Shown: positions 23,727 through 35,630 of the stretch, one piece after another | Layout of the letters: each line of letters begins with the position of its first letter | Numbering within the stretch: position 1 is the stretch's first letter | From: Nelumbo lutea | Taxonomy: Eukaryota > Streptophyta > Magnoliopsida > Proteales > Nelumbonaceae | Length of the DNA: 64,000 bases | Direction: 5' to 3' | Assembly: GCA_022828595.1 (NCBI GenBank) | Contig: JAKGHH010000003.1 | Span: 104,741,583-104,805,582 of the forward strand | Program-made: the position numbers and the translations under genes | The notes under the pieces: generated by a model | What the model saw: only the letters and a program-made list of their open reading frames with translations | Told to the model about the DNA's origin: nothing | Database searches by the model: none

Positions 23727-26008
23727 CCGCTTGAATAGTACAACACCACACTTAGACCCGAAACAATTTGATGGTAGTAGAATTGAATTCCCATCTCTAC
23801 TGGAACGAACCAACTAACATACCAATTGAGTCACCCCTCTAGTTAAATGTTGGGCATACTCCACCAATCATGGTGTTAGAATTCAACTTTTGAGAGTACA
23901 ACCAAGTAAGGGGTGTTCAGTTTGTGCCTGTGTTTGTATTGTTTTTGGTTTACGAACACAACTGACTTCAACCTTATTTTTGTATGCTATTGGAATGTCG
24001 AAACATGTAGATTGGCCTTTCTTTATCAATATACAAGTTCTTAGCGCTTTCTTAGCGAAGAAACATGGTTGTTGATGTAAGCATAACATAAGTAGTTATA
24101 TGGTGTATCACAGAGACCAATATAGCTCCAATCATAATATTTTCATTTGACAATGACCATTGGTTCTTTTGGATAATCGGATTTCTGATAAACCCCTCCT
24201 AGCAATTATCCCCTAAATTTTCAGATTCAAAAAAAAAAAATCCCTTTTTCGTTAAATCGAGTGACAAAAGAAGTTAATTTACCAAAATATCCATTCAAAA
24301 AATTTCTATAAAATGAAAATTGCAAAAAAGAAAAAAAAAAAAAAAAACTAAGGGCTTGTTTAGTTCGTGGTAATAGGGTCTAGATTCAGAATTTAAATGG
24401 CCCATTTTCATTCTAAGTTTCCGACCTAGTGAAATGGCATTTTCTCAAATTCACTCCCCTCCTAGGAGAACTCATTCTAATTGATTCTAAGTTGGATAAT
24501 GATTTCCGTCTAAACCAAACAAGCTATAATTTCGATTTGGATTGCAATTTTGATTTTAAATAAAAATCAAACGGACTTTAAAATTTTTATAAAAACTTAA
24601 TTGGTGTTTGGCATCGATGTTGGGAACATCACATCGTTTTCTCATAAAAATGGTGCTGGGTATGTAGAGTTGTAAACACCATTTTCTGGTGGTGCTTATT
24701 TTTTGTTTGGAACTGGTGTTACCACATAGGCGTTTTATGAGAAAACATCACTGGTTTTGTTTGTTACTAGTGCTGACAGTTACGTTTTCAATATTGGTTT
24801 ATATTTATTCAATGCCCAAGATGATATCACATCATTACATTTCTGGCAGCAATGCGTCGTTTTCTCATAAAACATTGAATTTGGTGTTGCTCTATACCAC
24901 ATTTTCCCCATTTACAAGATATGGTATAGAATAATAATTTTTTTTTCTAAAAAAACTATACCAAATACAAAGGCATTGTTTGAAGCACTGGTTTATATGT
25001 AGTGCCTACGTGGCACTGTTTTCTCAGAAAGCGACATTGAAGCCCAACATCACGATGAGTAATAAATTGAAACTAAAAAGATGATAAAATGAAAGGAGAA
25101 TGACTGTTCAACTCATCTTAGAATTCTTAACCTTATCAGACAGGTGGGATGAATTTTGACCGTGAATTGATACCAAATCGATGGATAGGATGCAGTGTAT
25201 ACCAGGGCTGTAATTTAAGAATTGGGCTGCAATGTAATTCTAGTAAAATGAATTTAGAATAATTTAAATAGTCACATCAGAATCTCAGGTTATGTTGAAG
25301 ATAGGAAAAGGTAAAAAAACCTATATAATATTGGTAAAGGTTTCCCTATCTTTCACTTTATTTTCTACTTTTTCCTTCAAACCAAACATAGCATCAATGA
25401 AAGTTCGGGAGAGTGATGGAATTAGAATGGTTCTAGAACCATGGTACCCCATTTTTAAATAACCATGAACCGAATACCACCTTAATTGACTAATTGTTCT
25501 AGATGTTTCTATTATGGTGCACCCAATTGATTGTGATTAGACCCGTTCATGGGCCGGATGGCCCGATGGGCCAGCCTGGCCCCCAAACGGGCTTGAACAG
25601 GCAAAAGAGTCTGCGAGCTTAACCTCGGGCAAAAAAGCCTGACTCACAATAAATTTGAGCTGGCTTGGGATTTGCCAAAATAGTCGGGCCCAGCTCGACC
25701 TATAGATTAAAGTTAAAAAACCCTAGTTGAACCCCTCTTCTCTTTCACCTCTTTCACCTCTTTCCAGCCGAACCTATCTTCTCTTCAGTCTTCACATCCT
25801 CCTCAGTTTTCAGTCCTCACATTCTCAGGCAGCCACATAATCGGCGAGGCGACGAACATTCACCATTCCTCTTCTCACTTTATCTCTCTTTCTCTCTTTC
25901 TCAGATGCGAACTGATCACTGTTGAAATCGTAACTTACAAATCTCAGACACCGCAAACTCAACTTATAGTCACCGGCAAGGCGACGAATATAGGCACCGG
26001 CGGCGGCG

Positions 26009-26057
<49 letters not shown>

Positions 26058-27120
26058 CAGACGCGAACTGATCACTATTGAAATCGCAGCTTACAGTCAC
26101 CATGAACTCGAGCTCGGGCTTTGAGCTTTTTATCAGGGGCGGGCTCGGGCTCAAGTTGTAAGCCCGTTGGTCGGGCCAGGCTCAAGCTCGGGCCTAACAA
26201 ATTTCCATTCATGTGATATTCAAGCCTCCAATTACGTCCTTCCGATTAGTATTTATCAGAGGAATCAATCACTGATCCGATTCCATGTCGCGTATCAGCA
26301 AACTTCATCAACTGTCACGTGTCATATAATGGGTTCTCATGAGAATATCGAGTTCGGATGTACTTCTCACAGAGTATGCCTGACACTGATCTCATTGTAC
26401 GTTTCAATCGTGCATCTTAAACATCTTTATAATTTAAAATTAGAGATATTCTTAATGTATGGATGAAACATGTTATGAGACGCACTGTGAGAAGTAAGAA
26501 TTCACGTATACACCCTAGAGAACATCTCCCGATGATGTCATTATCGGGAGATGCACTGTGGGACGTTGTGGGGCGCAGATCTGAATTCGAGAAATAATAA
26601 AATTTCGAAAATATTTTTCTTCTTATAAAATTGGATTCACACAATCTTTACACCGACCCTACAATCATATCCCACCGTGTGTTGGGAACATCTTCTTTGT
26701 TCTATTAAAAAATATTAGGTCTGCCCGTACTTCTTCGAAATATGGGAGATATTTCCGCTGATATATGATTTAGATTGGTCAGAGGAGCGCTACGTGAGAG
26801 CAGATCCGGGCTCCTCATCTCTTCATTCATGGGAAGATGTTCTCGATGTGCTATTGTAATGACATGTTGGGAGTGTTGTTGGAAGCAGATCTGAAGTGCT
26901 CCCAGATAGTTTCATTGCTCGTCGTCCCGTCGAACCGTTTTCGTTGAGGTATGTAATTCCTTAACCTCGAAGTTGTCAACGCCTCAACGCCAACGTACAT
27001 GACTCATGACTCATTGAGTTGAACCAGAACCAGACCGGTAATTCACTCGGGCTCCGCGTGGGAAGCCGGCTTAATTCAATTCAGTTAACACACTATAGCC
27101 GTCTGATTTCCTGGAGATTG
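23727..27120. other. Gene-free region upstream of the REF/SRPP gene
   Basis: No gene seen. A small MITE-like unit lies at about 24353-24524 (ggcttgtttagtt, with aaccaaacaagc opposite). At 24600-25030 the word gttttctcataaaa recurs in both orientations. Sequences rich in 'gggctcgggc' flank a (ct)n tract at about 26012-26056, and a segment with aggcgacgaa and gcgaactgatcactgttgaaatcg is duplicated (25842-25960 and 25975-26098). A CACGTG G-box lies at 26316-26321, about 0.8 kb from the gene. Confidence 0.55.
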
Positions 27121-27140
27121 CGTCTCTTGATTCCCCTCCC

Positions 27141-27148
27141 TATATATT
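27141..27148 (+). promoter_or_regulatory. TATA box of the REF/SRPP gene
   Basis: TATATATT lies about 190 bp upstream of the start codon. Transcription would be expected to start about 30 bp downstream, near 27175, leaving a 5' leader of about 160 nt rich in ctcttcc and ttctctg words, as is common in plants. The start itself is inferred. Confidence 0.6.
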
Positions 27149-27334
27149 AGAGTTGTTGCAACTGATTCTTCCGCAAAACGTCGTTAGCTTCTGTGTTCTA
27201 GACTCTCCCAAATTCTCCTCTCCAAAACAGAAAACAAAAACTCTTCCATCTCTGATTCTCTCTGAATAGTTGTGTTTCTGTTTCACCTAGGGTTTTTATA
27301 ACGATTTCTTGTGCTTGTTAAAACAGTGGGAAAA

Positions 27335-28776
27335 ATGGCGGAAGGAGATGCCAGGCAGCAAGAAACGGTAAGTGAAATCTCTTATGAGTTTTGATTCATA
27401 GGTAAATAATCCATGAGTTTTGGCGATAGTGGAGGAATTAGGGTTTCGTTTCTTCCATTTTAGACCGTTTCTGTTTCTCTGGAGTTTGATGATGAGGAAC
27501 GTAAGATGTATACTATTGAATTTCTCTTGTTTTACTTTCCTCCGCGCAATCTATTCTCCACTCCCGTTGAAATCTTTCCAAAAGTGGTGAACGATTTTAA
27601 GTCTACTTTGTGATGATCAAAATAAATTCGTTTTCATGTCTAATAATTATTTTGCTGTTCTTTTTTCCGACCGCATTGAGCAAATTTTAGCATATTTACT
27701 CTTTAGTTGAGATCCATCGGGAGATCGTTATTTTATCGATGGATATGTTTCGATTTCCCTTGGGTTTTTGAAAATTTTTGAGGTTATTGTTGATGAAAGA
27801 TGCTTCGTCTTCCTGTTTGAAGGCCAAAGATAAGGGACAGAGACTCAGGTATCTGGATTTCGTCCAAGTCGCGGCCCTGCAAGCCGTCATCTGTTTCTCG
27901 AGCCTTTACAACTACGCGAAGGAGAACTCCGGCCCCCTGAGGCCAGGCGTGCAGAGCGTCGAGAACACCGTTAAGACCGTGATAGGACCCGTGTACGAGA
28001 AATTTCATGACATCCCGTTTGAGCTTCTCAAGTTCGTCGACCGCAAGGTGAGACTCTCAGTTTCTTCCTTCAGTTAATTAATCAATTTAATTCCATTCCA
28101 ACCCTCGTCGGAAAACGGAAAACGAATCTCCGCTTCGCGATTGGAGCTGTAGTTGGAATCTCCTTTTACATCGTCCGGTTGCACGAACCTGGTGCTAGAA
28201 ATGATCAAAATGCCCTTTGGCAATTGGGAGTATCTTTGGTTTCATCTTTTGCAGGCAGACTGACAGAAGATTCATTTCGCTTTCGCATTCACGTGGTTGC
28301 AGGTGTACGATTCTGTCAGCGAGCTCGAACGCCACTTGCCATCGGTGGTGAAGCAGGCATCGTGCCATGCCTTCTCGGCGGCTCAGAAGGCTCCCGACGT
28401 GGCTCGTGCCGTGGCTTCCGAAGTCCAGCGCGCCGGCGTGGTGGAGACCGCCATCGGAATAGCGAAATCCGTGTACACCAGGTGCGAGCCCGTCGCTAAG
28501 GATCTACACGCGAAATACGAGCCAGTGGCCGAGTGGTACGCCGTATCGGCATGGCGGTCGCTCAACCGGCTTCCGCTCTTCCCTCAGGTGGCTCAGATTA
28601 TGGTCCCTACGGCAGCTTACTGGTCAGAGAAGTACAATCAGGCCGTATGTTATACTGCGGACAGAGGGTACACCGTGTCCTCTTATCTGCCGTTGGTTCC
28701 TGTCGAGAGAATCGCGAAAGTCTTCAGCGAAGATGCGAATCAGCCTGGCCCCACTTGCTCTGTCGATGCACAGTGA
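27335..28776 (+). CDS. SRPP: REF/SRPP family protein (lipid-droplet-associated, stress-related)
   Basis: Three exons join in frame to 243 residues: 27335-27367 ([11 protein letters not shown]), 27823-28047 and 28303-28776. Donors are GTAAGT at 27368 and GTGAGA at 28048; acceptors are AG at 27821 and AG at 28301; both introns are phase 0. The REF domain fills residues 12 to about 225, with [75 protein letters not shown] and [12 protein letters not shown]. Proteins of this family coat cytosolic lipid droplets (or rubber particles in latex plants), promote droplet formation and are induced by stress. Length and gene structure are normal and no damage is visible. The start has a good context (aaaaATGGC). 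Rubber production is not implied; most plants have this family. Confidence 0.95.
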
Positions 28777-29024
28777 TTGATGGCCCTTTGATTTGTGATG
28801 TAGGGTTTGGTTAAGTGGTTGTGGTTTGGACTTTGGTGTAACGCCGAGTAACGTGTGTGTACCCTTTTTCAGTGCTAGTAGCCATCTCTTTTGTTTCGTG
28901 TAGTTAGAGGTCTAGAACCTTTGTGGTTCATGTTGTTACTCATCCAATAAGATTAAAAAAAAATGTCCTTCTCGGTCTTCAATCAGAGAAAATGGATGGA
29001 AAGCCCTGAGCCCTGACAGACAAT
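28777..29024 (+). other. 3' untranslated and flanking region of REF/SRPP
   Basis: The sequence after the stop contains ccaataagattaaaaaaaa at about 28944-28962, a plausible poly(A) region. The same 3' region occurs in the broken copy at 38518-38830, where it carries about 50 extra bases (38543-38592). Confidence 0.55.
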
Positions 29025-30085
29025 AATTTGATATATACGCATTCATATAATTTGATATATACGCATTCCTACGGTTAGTACATGTACGGTTAGTACATGT
29101 ACGGCGCAAATACATTCAAATATAAAATACAAGGTTTTACACCATACGATGGCACACCCAGATACCACAATGGTATCTATTAAAATGCCCTTTTGAGAAT
29201 TATATGGGCGTAAGGATGTTATTTCAACATTACAAAAATGGGTTGCATAATTGAGTTGATCTTTCCTTCATTGACAAATGTTGATGACTAAACTCATCTA
29301 TGTTTTGCTCAATTGATGGTCGGATGGTTCGCATAATAGGGCAAATATTTTTTATGAGTTATGAGATTTGAGAAAGGTTGGCTGACAAAGAAAAAAAAAG
29401 AAAGAAGAAAAGAAAGAAAGGAGAAAGCAAAAAAAGAAAAGAGAAAGGAAAGGAAGGAGGGAAGGATGGAAGAAGAAGGAAGAGGAGGATGGTTCGATGC
29501 TCATCGGCGATAATAATGGTGACGGCGGCGGTGGCAATAGACATATATCTAAGTTCTCAGATCTTCTTCTTCTTCTTCTTCTTCTTCTTCAGATCTGAGA
29601 CACAAACTCAGATTTGAGACATGAACTCAGATCTGAGTTCGTGTGTTTCTCTCTTGCAACTTCATACTGTGAACCATTGTTCGGGTTAAATGAGTTGGCA
29701 GTTCGATCGTCTGGGTCAACGGTTTTTTGACAAAATCAACGTTTTTTGACCCAAAAGCAAGTTAGGGGTGAAATAGAACTAGTTTAGACGGTTTTCAGGG
29801 CCAAATGGCCCGACCATCCGGGTCAACAATGGTTCAAAAACATTGCAAAGAACAAAGAAACTTATGTAGATTTTATACGAACATGTAAAAGAAAGGGCAA
29901 AATAGTCCAACAAATTGATGAAAAAAAGTATCCAAGGGATTTATAAATGTTTAACAACAACATAATAGTCTTTTTGAAGTTAAATGACAAAAAGCTAATA
30001 AAGCGCGTAGAGTGTTGGAATTTAAAAGTTTAAAGGGTTAAGTGTCACTACCCCAAAATATAGGGTGGTAATTTATAATTTATCT
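29025..30085. other. About 1.06-kb segment absent from the duplicate copy
   Basis: In the duplicate, gacagacaata is followed directly by ttaccttagaaaattatc; here the two are about 1.06 kb apart. The segment holds small tandem duplications at 29026-29104, a purine-rich tract (29378-29490), a (ttc)n tract (29563-29590), the palindrome aactcagatctgagtt, and at about 29660-29850 a repeat also seen at about 44180-44320. No gene. Confidence 0.65.
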
Positions 30086-31383
30086 TAGAAAATTATCACC
30101 TATGGATTTGGGAGTCGTGAAACCTAAAGAGGATGCTGTCTATTCTTTTCTGTATTTTGATGTCTTGATATAAGTGTGGCTTCGTCTCTTTGGCTAAGCA
30201 ATAAATATGTCAAAAGAGAAGCATATTGAGGTGTTTTACCATGTAAATTGCTTTCTATTTATCTTGTTTGCATTGTTTTAAAAGGCTTAAGCGTTGATGC
30301 GTGAGACATATGCCTTGAGGTGAGATGCGCAGAATTTGCCTCAAGGCTTAAGCCTCACAACTATGATGTGAGGCTTAAGGCTTTGTTAGAAAGAGGTGTA
30401 AGCCTCAAGCCTAAAAAATGAGGTTCAATCAGTCCAAAGTCCGTTCAAACAACCATCATACTCTTGCATTGGGAATATCTCCCAATGAAATAAAGCATAG
30501 AATTACAGAGATATTCCCAATGCAAGGCTGTAAAGATTGTTCAACGGGGATGTTCCCAATGCAATGCTGCTGCTGCTGCTACAACTACAACTACTATTAT
30601 AAATTAGATAATTTATTTTATCATTTTTAAAAGTTTAAGTAATTACAGTTTAATTTTTTGTTATTGTTAAATAATTATTGTAGTTATTTAAAGTAGTTAC
30701 TATAATTTTAGTAATTTAGTAACTAATTTTGAACAATTAATTAATTTGATTGTTAAAATTAAAGCAATTAATCCAAATTAAATAATCTAATTTAGTAGTT
30801 TTAACTATGCAGCCATTATTTTTCAATATTATTAATTTATTAGTAAATAATTATTATTTTAATTATAAAATCAAAATGTTTTCAATAACATTTTGCTAAT
30901 CATTATAATAATATCTCATTTATTAATTTATTATGTCTCATTTACTCAATTTATTATGATGGAGTAATTGAAGTATACAAAATAATCATCATCTTAGATT
31001 CCATTTGGATATATTTTTTTCTTTTGGACTTTGGACTATGAAAAACAAACAAAAAATGAAGAAAAGTTGTTTTGAGATTTTGATATGCAACATTTTAGGT
31101 TCCATTTGGATAATTCTTTTGCTTTTGGACTATGAAAAACAAACAAAAAAAAAAAAAATGAAGAAAAGCTATTCTGAGATTTTGATATGCAATTTCAGTT
31201 TGGACAAGTATTTGCTAATGCAGTGCAATCCATGGTATCATAGCAGATGTTAACCCATATATGATGTTGATTATAGCACATTGGTTTCCCGATAGTAGTC
31301 TAGCACTCTAACTAACAACTATCCAATTTCTTGATATCAGAGTAATACAATGCAAAGACAGAGAACGAGTGCAAGTAATATAC
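30086..31383. other. Gene-free stretch with a perfect hairpin and a tandem duplication
   Basis: The arms cttgcattgggaatatctc (30463-30481) and its exact reverse complement (30508-30526) form a 19-bp stem with a 26-base loop. About 105 bp is duplicated in tandem at 30994-31095 and 31096-31195 (tccatttggata ... ttttgatatgcaa). The rest is AT-rich without genes. Confidence 0.6.
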
Positions 31384-31797
31384 CTCCTTGAAAGAGTGAA
31401 CATCACTTCCCCAGAGCCAAGCATCACACCCCGCATCTCTGGCACCCCATATTATCATTCCTTCGATCATCGCCAACATGAACAGCCTCCTCAGGTTTTA
31501 GCCCCAAAAGTTCACATGCCTTCAAAAATATTTTAGGATTTGGTTTGTCTGTTTCAACCTGTTGTGAAAAATATCATGACCATTAAAATGGAAGTAGTAT
31601 AATATGGCCAAGCCACCATATCTTGATTTACATACCTCACTTGACACTGCTATAGCATCAAACCAATGTTCACAATTCAAAGCCCGCAAAACAGGCCGTA
31701 CTCGTGTGTCAAAGTTAGAAACAGTAGCTATTTTCACACCAGCTTTTCTAGTGGCCTCAAACACCTTCTCCGCATCAGGATCACAGAGGTGCCAAGC
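31384..31797 (-). pseudogene. HAD-superfamily hydrolase fragment (HDHD3-like), two exons
   Basis: Two adjacent exons of a haloacid-dehalogenase-like hydrolase are preserved on the minus strand. Exon 31797-31636 (54 codons, acceptor cacag, donor GTATGT) has KIATVSNFDTR, the motif II region. Exon 31558-31384 (acceptor acaacag, donor GTATAT) has ETDKPNPKIF with the motif III Lys and VHVGDDRRND with the motif IV acidic residues. The second exon is 175 bp; one extra A in the attat run near 31450-31454 breaks the frame, and without it the family wording continues in the next frame (WGARDAGCDAWLWGSDVHSF). Upstream exons would lie to the right, where a gypsy LTR begins at 31851; no later exon is seen. 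The motif I nucleophile exon is missing, so this is a relic. Confidence 0.85.
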
Positions 31798-31850
31798 CTG
31801 TGAAACAGTCAAAGGAAATACGTTCAAAATTATGTAGATAAAAAGGTATA

Positions 31851-32507
31851 TGTTGCTGCTCGGATTTGCCGAGGGCAACGGGGTAAATTCACTCTCAAGT
31901 TCTGAAGGCAGGTCGAAGGCTTTGAGGGCGCTGAAGAGGGTAAGCCGAGGCCGAAGACTGTAGGTCGAGGTGAGGTGCTCCTTTCTGAGTACGGTAGAAG
32001 CCGACGATTGTAGGTTGTCATCTCGGTAATGAGGTTCCTAGAGATCCGAGATACTACAAAACAAGAGATGTCAGGGGCCCCGGGTGGAGACCCGAGTCGG
32101 AAGCTCTGATGCTCAAGTTAGCACGAGGTGTAAGGTAGGAGGAGATGCGGACGAGGCCTCAATGGTGGTCCTCGGGTGCACTGGGTCCCTAGGAGTAAAT
32201 GCTAAGGAAGCGAGGTAGGAGCTGGAAGTAAATGAGAGAGTTCTACCAAAATTCTGGGATCTGGATCCCTTGTCAAGGGAGAGTTACCTCATATTTATAC
32301 TTGAGCGAGCTAGAGCTAGGTGGAGATGAACACACCAAATGAGGGTCGTACGAAGTCAGGCGACAGGTCCTTACGGGTATGCCTAACTGCTCTGTGGTTG
32401 GCTTCGTATGAAGACAGTAGGGCTTCCCCCTTGTTGTGGCTGGCATTGTCAAGCGTTAGTGGGCTAGGTCTCCCAACCTGTATTGGGCTAGGCCTGGCTA
32501 GCCCACA
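31851..32507 (-). repeat. 3' LTR of the Tat-like remnant (657 bp)
   Basis: On the minus strand it begins TGTGGGCTAGCC right after the polypurine tract and ends GAGCAGCAACA. A TATA-like atttata lies near 32296. It starts about 50 bp from the HAD exon, so the element landed in, or was brought next to, an intron of that gene. Confidence 0.78.
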
Positions 32508-33599
32508 TCACTTGCCCCCCACTCCCGAGGCCGATGCGAGGTCTTGGCTTCGGCTAGTAATGGAGATGATAGTCGGGGTAAGGCCTTGGCTTCGGTCGTC
32601 GGGAGTAGCGATTGCTATGCCTCTGAATTCGTTAGCCGAGAGGTATCCCGTAGTGGCGTCGCTTTCATTTCGTGTGCGTCTTCCCTCCTCATCGGTTCGG
32701 AGAGGCATGTGGTGTGGATGCCTCAACTTAGTGGTGATGGCCCGTATTACATACGGTCAAATTGAGTAAGGGGAACGATTGTGCATTTGCTAGCTTGAGC
32801 AGTTCGCTCGGTGGGTCGCGGTGGGCAGGCTCCGCGGTTCATTCAGCGGGCTGCAGTGGGTGAGCCTCGCGGTTCGCCCAGCGTCGTTTCATCTTCCAAG
32901 GGCAAGCGTTGGGAGTTGCGGTATAGCTAGTCCGCATAAGTGAAAGGTCCCCGTGACCGTTGGATCAATAGTGATTTGAGTCGTTGCTTGGGCATCGTTT
33001 TGTCTTCCAAGAATGAGCGCCGGGTGGTGCATCACGATTGGATGGTGGAAGCAGAGGTGCCTCAGCCGTCAGATCCAGTGAGATCTGGGCCATCCATTTT
33101 CCTTTAAATAGGGGCCCTGGTGGTGACTTTCCTCGTCATTTGAACTTAGACGCCCTTTTTATTGAGTGAACTCAGCTTCCAAGCTCTCGATCCTTCAGGA
33201 TTTTCCCATGTTCTCCATCCTTCAGGACACCTCATCTTCACCTCCTTTTGTTTAGGTAATTCACTATGTTGTTCTTGGACTCCAGCCTTGAATGCCATGA
33301 ACTCCCAAATACCTCGGGAGGGAGCTCTCTTGAAACCCCTTCTCCTCTCTCTCCCCTAGGTTCTTTAGCCATAGCCCCCCTTTGGCGGGAGGTGAACGTA
33401 TTAAGAGAAAGGGTAGCCTTGGAGGGGGGGGTAATGAGGGCCGCCGCTAGGGTAATAACTCTCCCCATGAAAGCGCCGTGTTAGCATTGTCGAGGGAGCC
33501 CGAAGGGTCTCCTCTCTTCTAGGAGGAAGATGTTGTGGTGGTTGCCGCCGGACTAGTGGGAGGGAGTGCTGCCCGAAGGGTGGTTGACGCTGGTGTCCC

Positions 33600-35525
33600 A
33601 CACTTGGAGTTTGACAGCTCCTTGGATGTGCACTAGGTCAAATCCTTGGTGAGGAGGTTCCACATACCTTGGTCCTATGATCTTAGGGTCCCCGATGTAG
33701 GTGATAGGCCATGGACCCCCGATGAGGGGGAAATCTATGTCTACTAGCATTTTTTAGAGTTTGGCCATATGTTTTTCCTCCCTTCCTTAATCCCTAAGTT
33801 GCTGGAGTGGTACGGTATCACTATCCGTCAACTCATCCCCAATGCCCTTAGGACCATCGTAGCAATGTTAGTATGGGCTTGGGGGGAAGCCGGTGCACAA
33901 CCCCTCGTCCATGGGTGGAAGGACAAGTTCTTCTACGTCTCCTGCCTCGAAGGCTACAGGTTCAGGCCTGACTGGGGGAGGCCTGCGTAGTCGTCGAGAG
34001 ATGTCCCACTCCGCTCCGAGATGAAGCGGTTGCAGCCGTAACTCATCTGCTAGTGATGGGGACATTCTAGGCAAAGTCGTTGGTGGAGGAGGAGGTCCCC
34101 CTAGTCTTTGCTAGGATTATCACTACCCCCCCTTGGTAGGAGAGGTTTTGTAGTTACTTAACACGTCTTCCACGTTTTTGCCTTGGTGTACTGACCACTT
34201 TCTTTTGCTGTTTCGCAGAAGTGCCCATGGATGCCAAGCAACGCTTGCTCGAGAAGGCCCAGGCAAAGTAGGCTGGAGGACAGACGCCAAAGCAGCCCGA
34301 CGAAGAGGTTGCCCCCTTGTCCCAACAAAGGGGGAAATCAACAGGTCCCCGCTAAGGGGAAACAACCAATGGTGGCACCCCAGGAGGTTAACGATGGGGT
34401 GAAGAGGCCCTTGGAGGGGGCCAAGAAGTCAATGGAGGCACCGAAGAAGCCAACTGATGGGGCCGAGGTGCCGAAGAGGCCCATGGAGGGGGCCAAGGCG
34501 GGTCGGAAGAGGCCCGTTATAGATACCCCAAGGGAGGAGTCATTGTGGAAAGTGGCCAACATGGAACACCAAGCAAAGGAGGTGGCAAGGAGGTCCACGC
34601 CTGGGGAGTGGCCATCCGGGCCTTCTTCAACTCAGCCATCACTGCAGGGGCTCCCCGAGAGATCCGAGGGGGCCAAGAAGATCTTCTATCCACAGTGGCA
34701 GCTCCGAGAAGGGGACTCCATCTAGGACAAGGGCGTCAACCAGGTCCTGGTTAGTAGGGCGATCTTGCTGAGGAACCGCTACTATTTGCTACAGAGCAAC
34801 CCAAAGGCCATCTACGACGAGGGCCTATACCACCTAGCCAAGGTAAGAGACATATATTTTTGTTTTGTATTTCCTTCTCTTCCTACTCTTTTACTCACTA
34901 ACTAGTTTTGTTACAAGTCTGCCTGCACTTTGTCGGTTTGGAGGACTGGACGAGGCTGGCGATGTCCCGTATCGACAAGGTGGAGAAGAAGAAGAAGTCC
35001 GCCGAGAAGAAGCTCCAGAAGAAACGAGAAAAGTTCCAGAAGATAGTTGCTACCACCAAGGAGAGGTATCAAAAGTTTACAAAGGCGTTCTTGGATGAGC
35101 AGTCTATTCGTGAGCACCTTGAAATGCAGTTAAAGGAGTCGCAACAAGGTCTTTCCAAGGAACAGATGGAAAGAGTCTGTCTGGAGAGCATCGTCTCCAA
35201 GGCAGAGAGATGGGTAGCTGAGGCTGAAAGACGGGCTACCGAGGCATAGAAGAAAGCTGCGGAGGCCACAGTGTTAGCGGAGCAGTTTAGGAAAGTAGCA
35301 GCCGAAGCGATGGAGGCATATAAGAAGTCCTCCAATTTTTAGGATGTGTTCACAGAGTACGGGTCATCCTCCTACCTCGTTGGAATTGAAGACATGAAGA
35401 AGGCAGTCCTATTGGTAATGCCAGATTTTGACGTCGAGGGGCTGCAGGTGATCCCTGATGCTCCCAAAGAAGCCCAACTTATTGATGACTTTGTTCCTCC
35501 TCCTACCGGTGGCGAGGCTTAGGCG
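33600..35525 (+). pseudogene. Antisense additional ORF (putative gypsy-type transposon protein), broken
   Basis: At 33640-33990 the plus strand reads IPWSYDLRVPDVGDRPWTP, then SLIPKLLEWYGITIRQLIPN and GWKDKFFYVSC, which is wording of the plant 'putative gypsy type transposon' domain (Transposase_28 type). At 34908-35525 comes a Lys/Glu/Ala-rich coiled coil (KKKKSAEKKLQKKREKF ... KAERWVAEAERRA) and an acidic end (PDFDVEGLQVIPDAP). Stops interrupt it near 33636, 33753, 35250 and 35341. These ORFs occur in Tat-lineage elements; their function is not established. Confidence 0.75.
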
Positions 35526-35529
35526 TGGA

Positions 35530-35593
35530 TATGCCCCCTTTTACTTTTCCTTTTTTCTTAGCTATTATTTTTGTTGCTCTTCTCTTTTTTTTC

Positions 35594-35630
<37 letters not shown>

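Noticed and set aside
25825..26154. Arg-Glu repeat frame on the minus strand
   Set aside because: It comes from the ct microsatellite within a duplicated non-coding segment.
29352..29617. Low-complexity frames rich in Lys/Arg/Glu or Phe/Ser
   Set aside because: They are products of the purine-rich tract and the ttc microsatellite, without any domain.
30463..30526. MicroRNA precursor
   Set aside because: The stem is only 19 bp and perfectly paired, without the extended stem of a plant precursor; a MITE relic is more likely.
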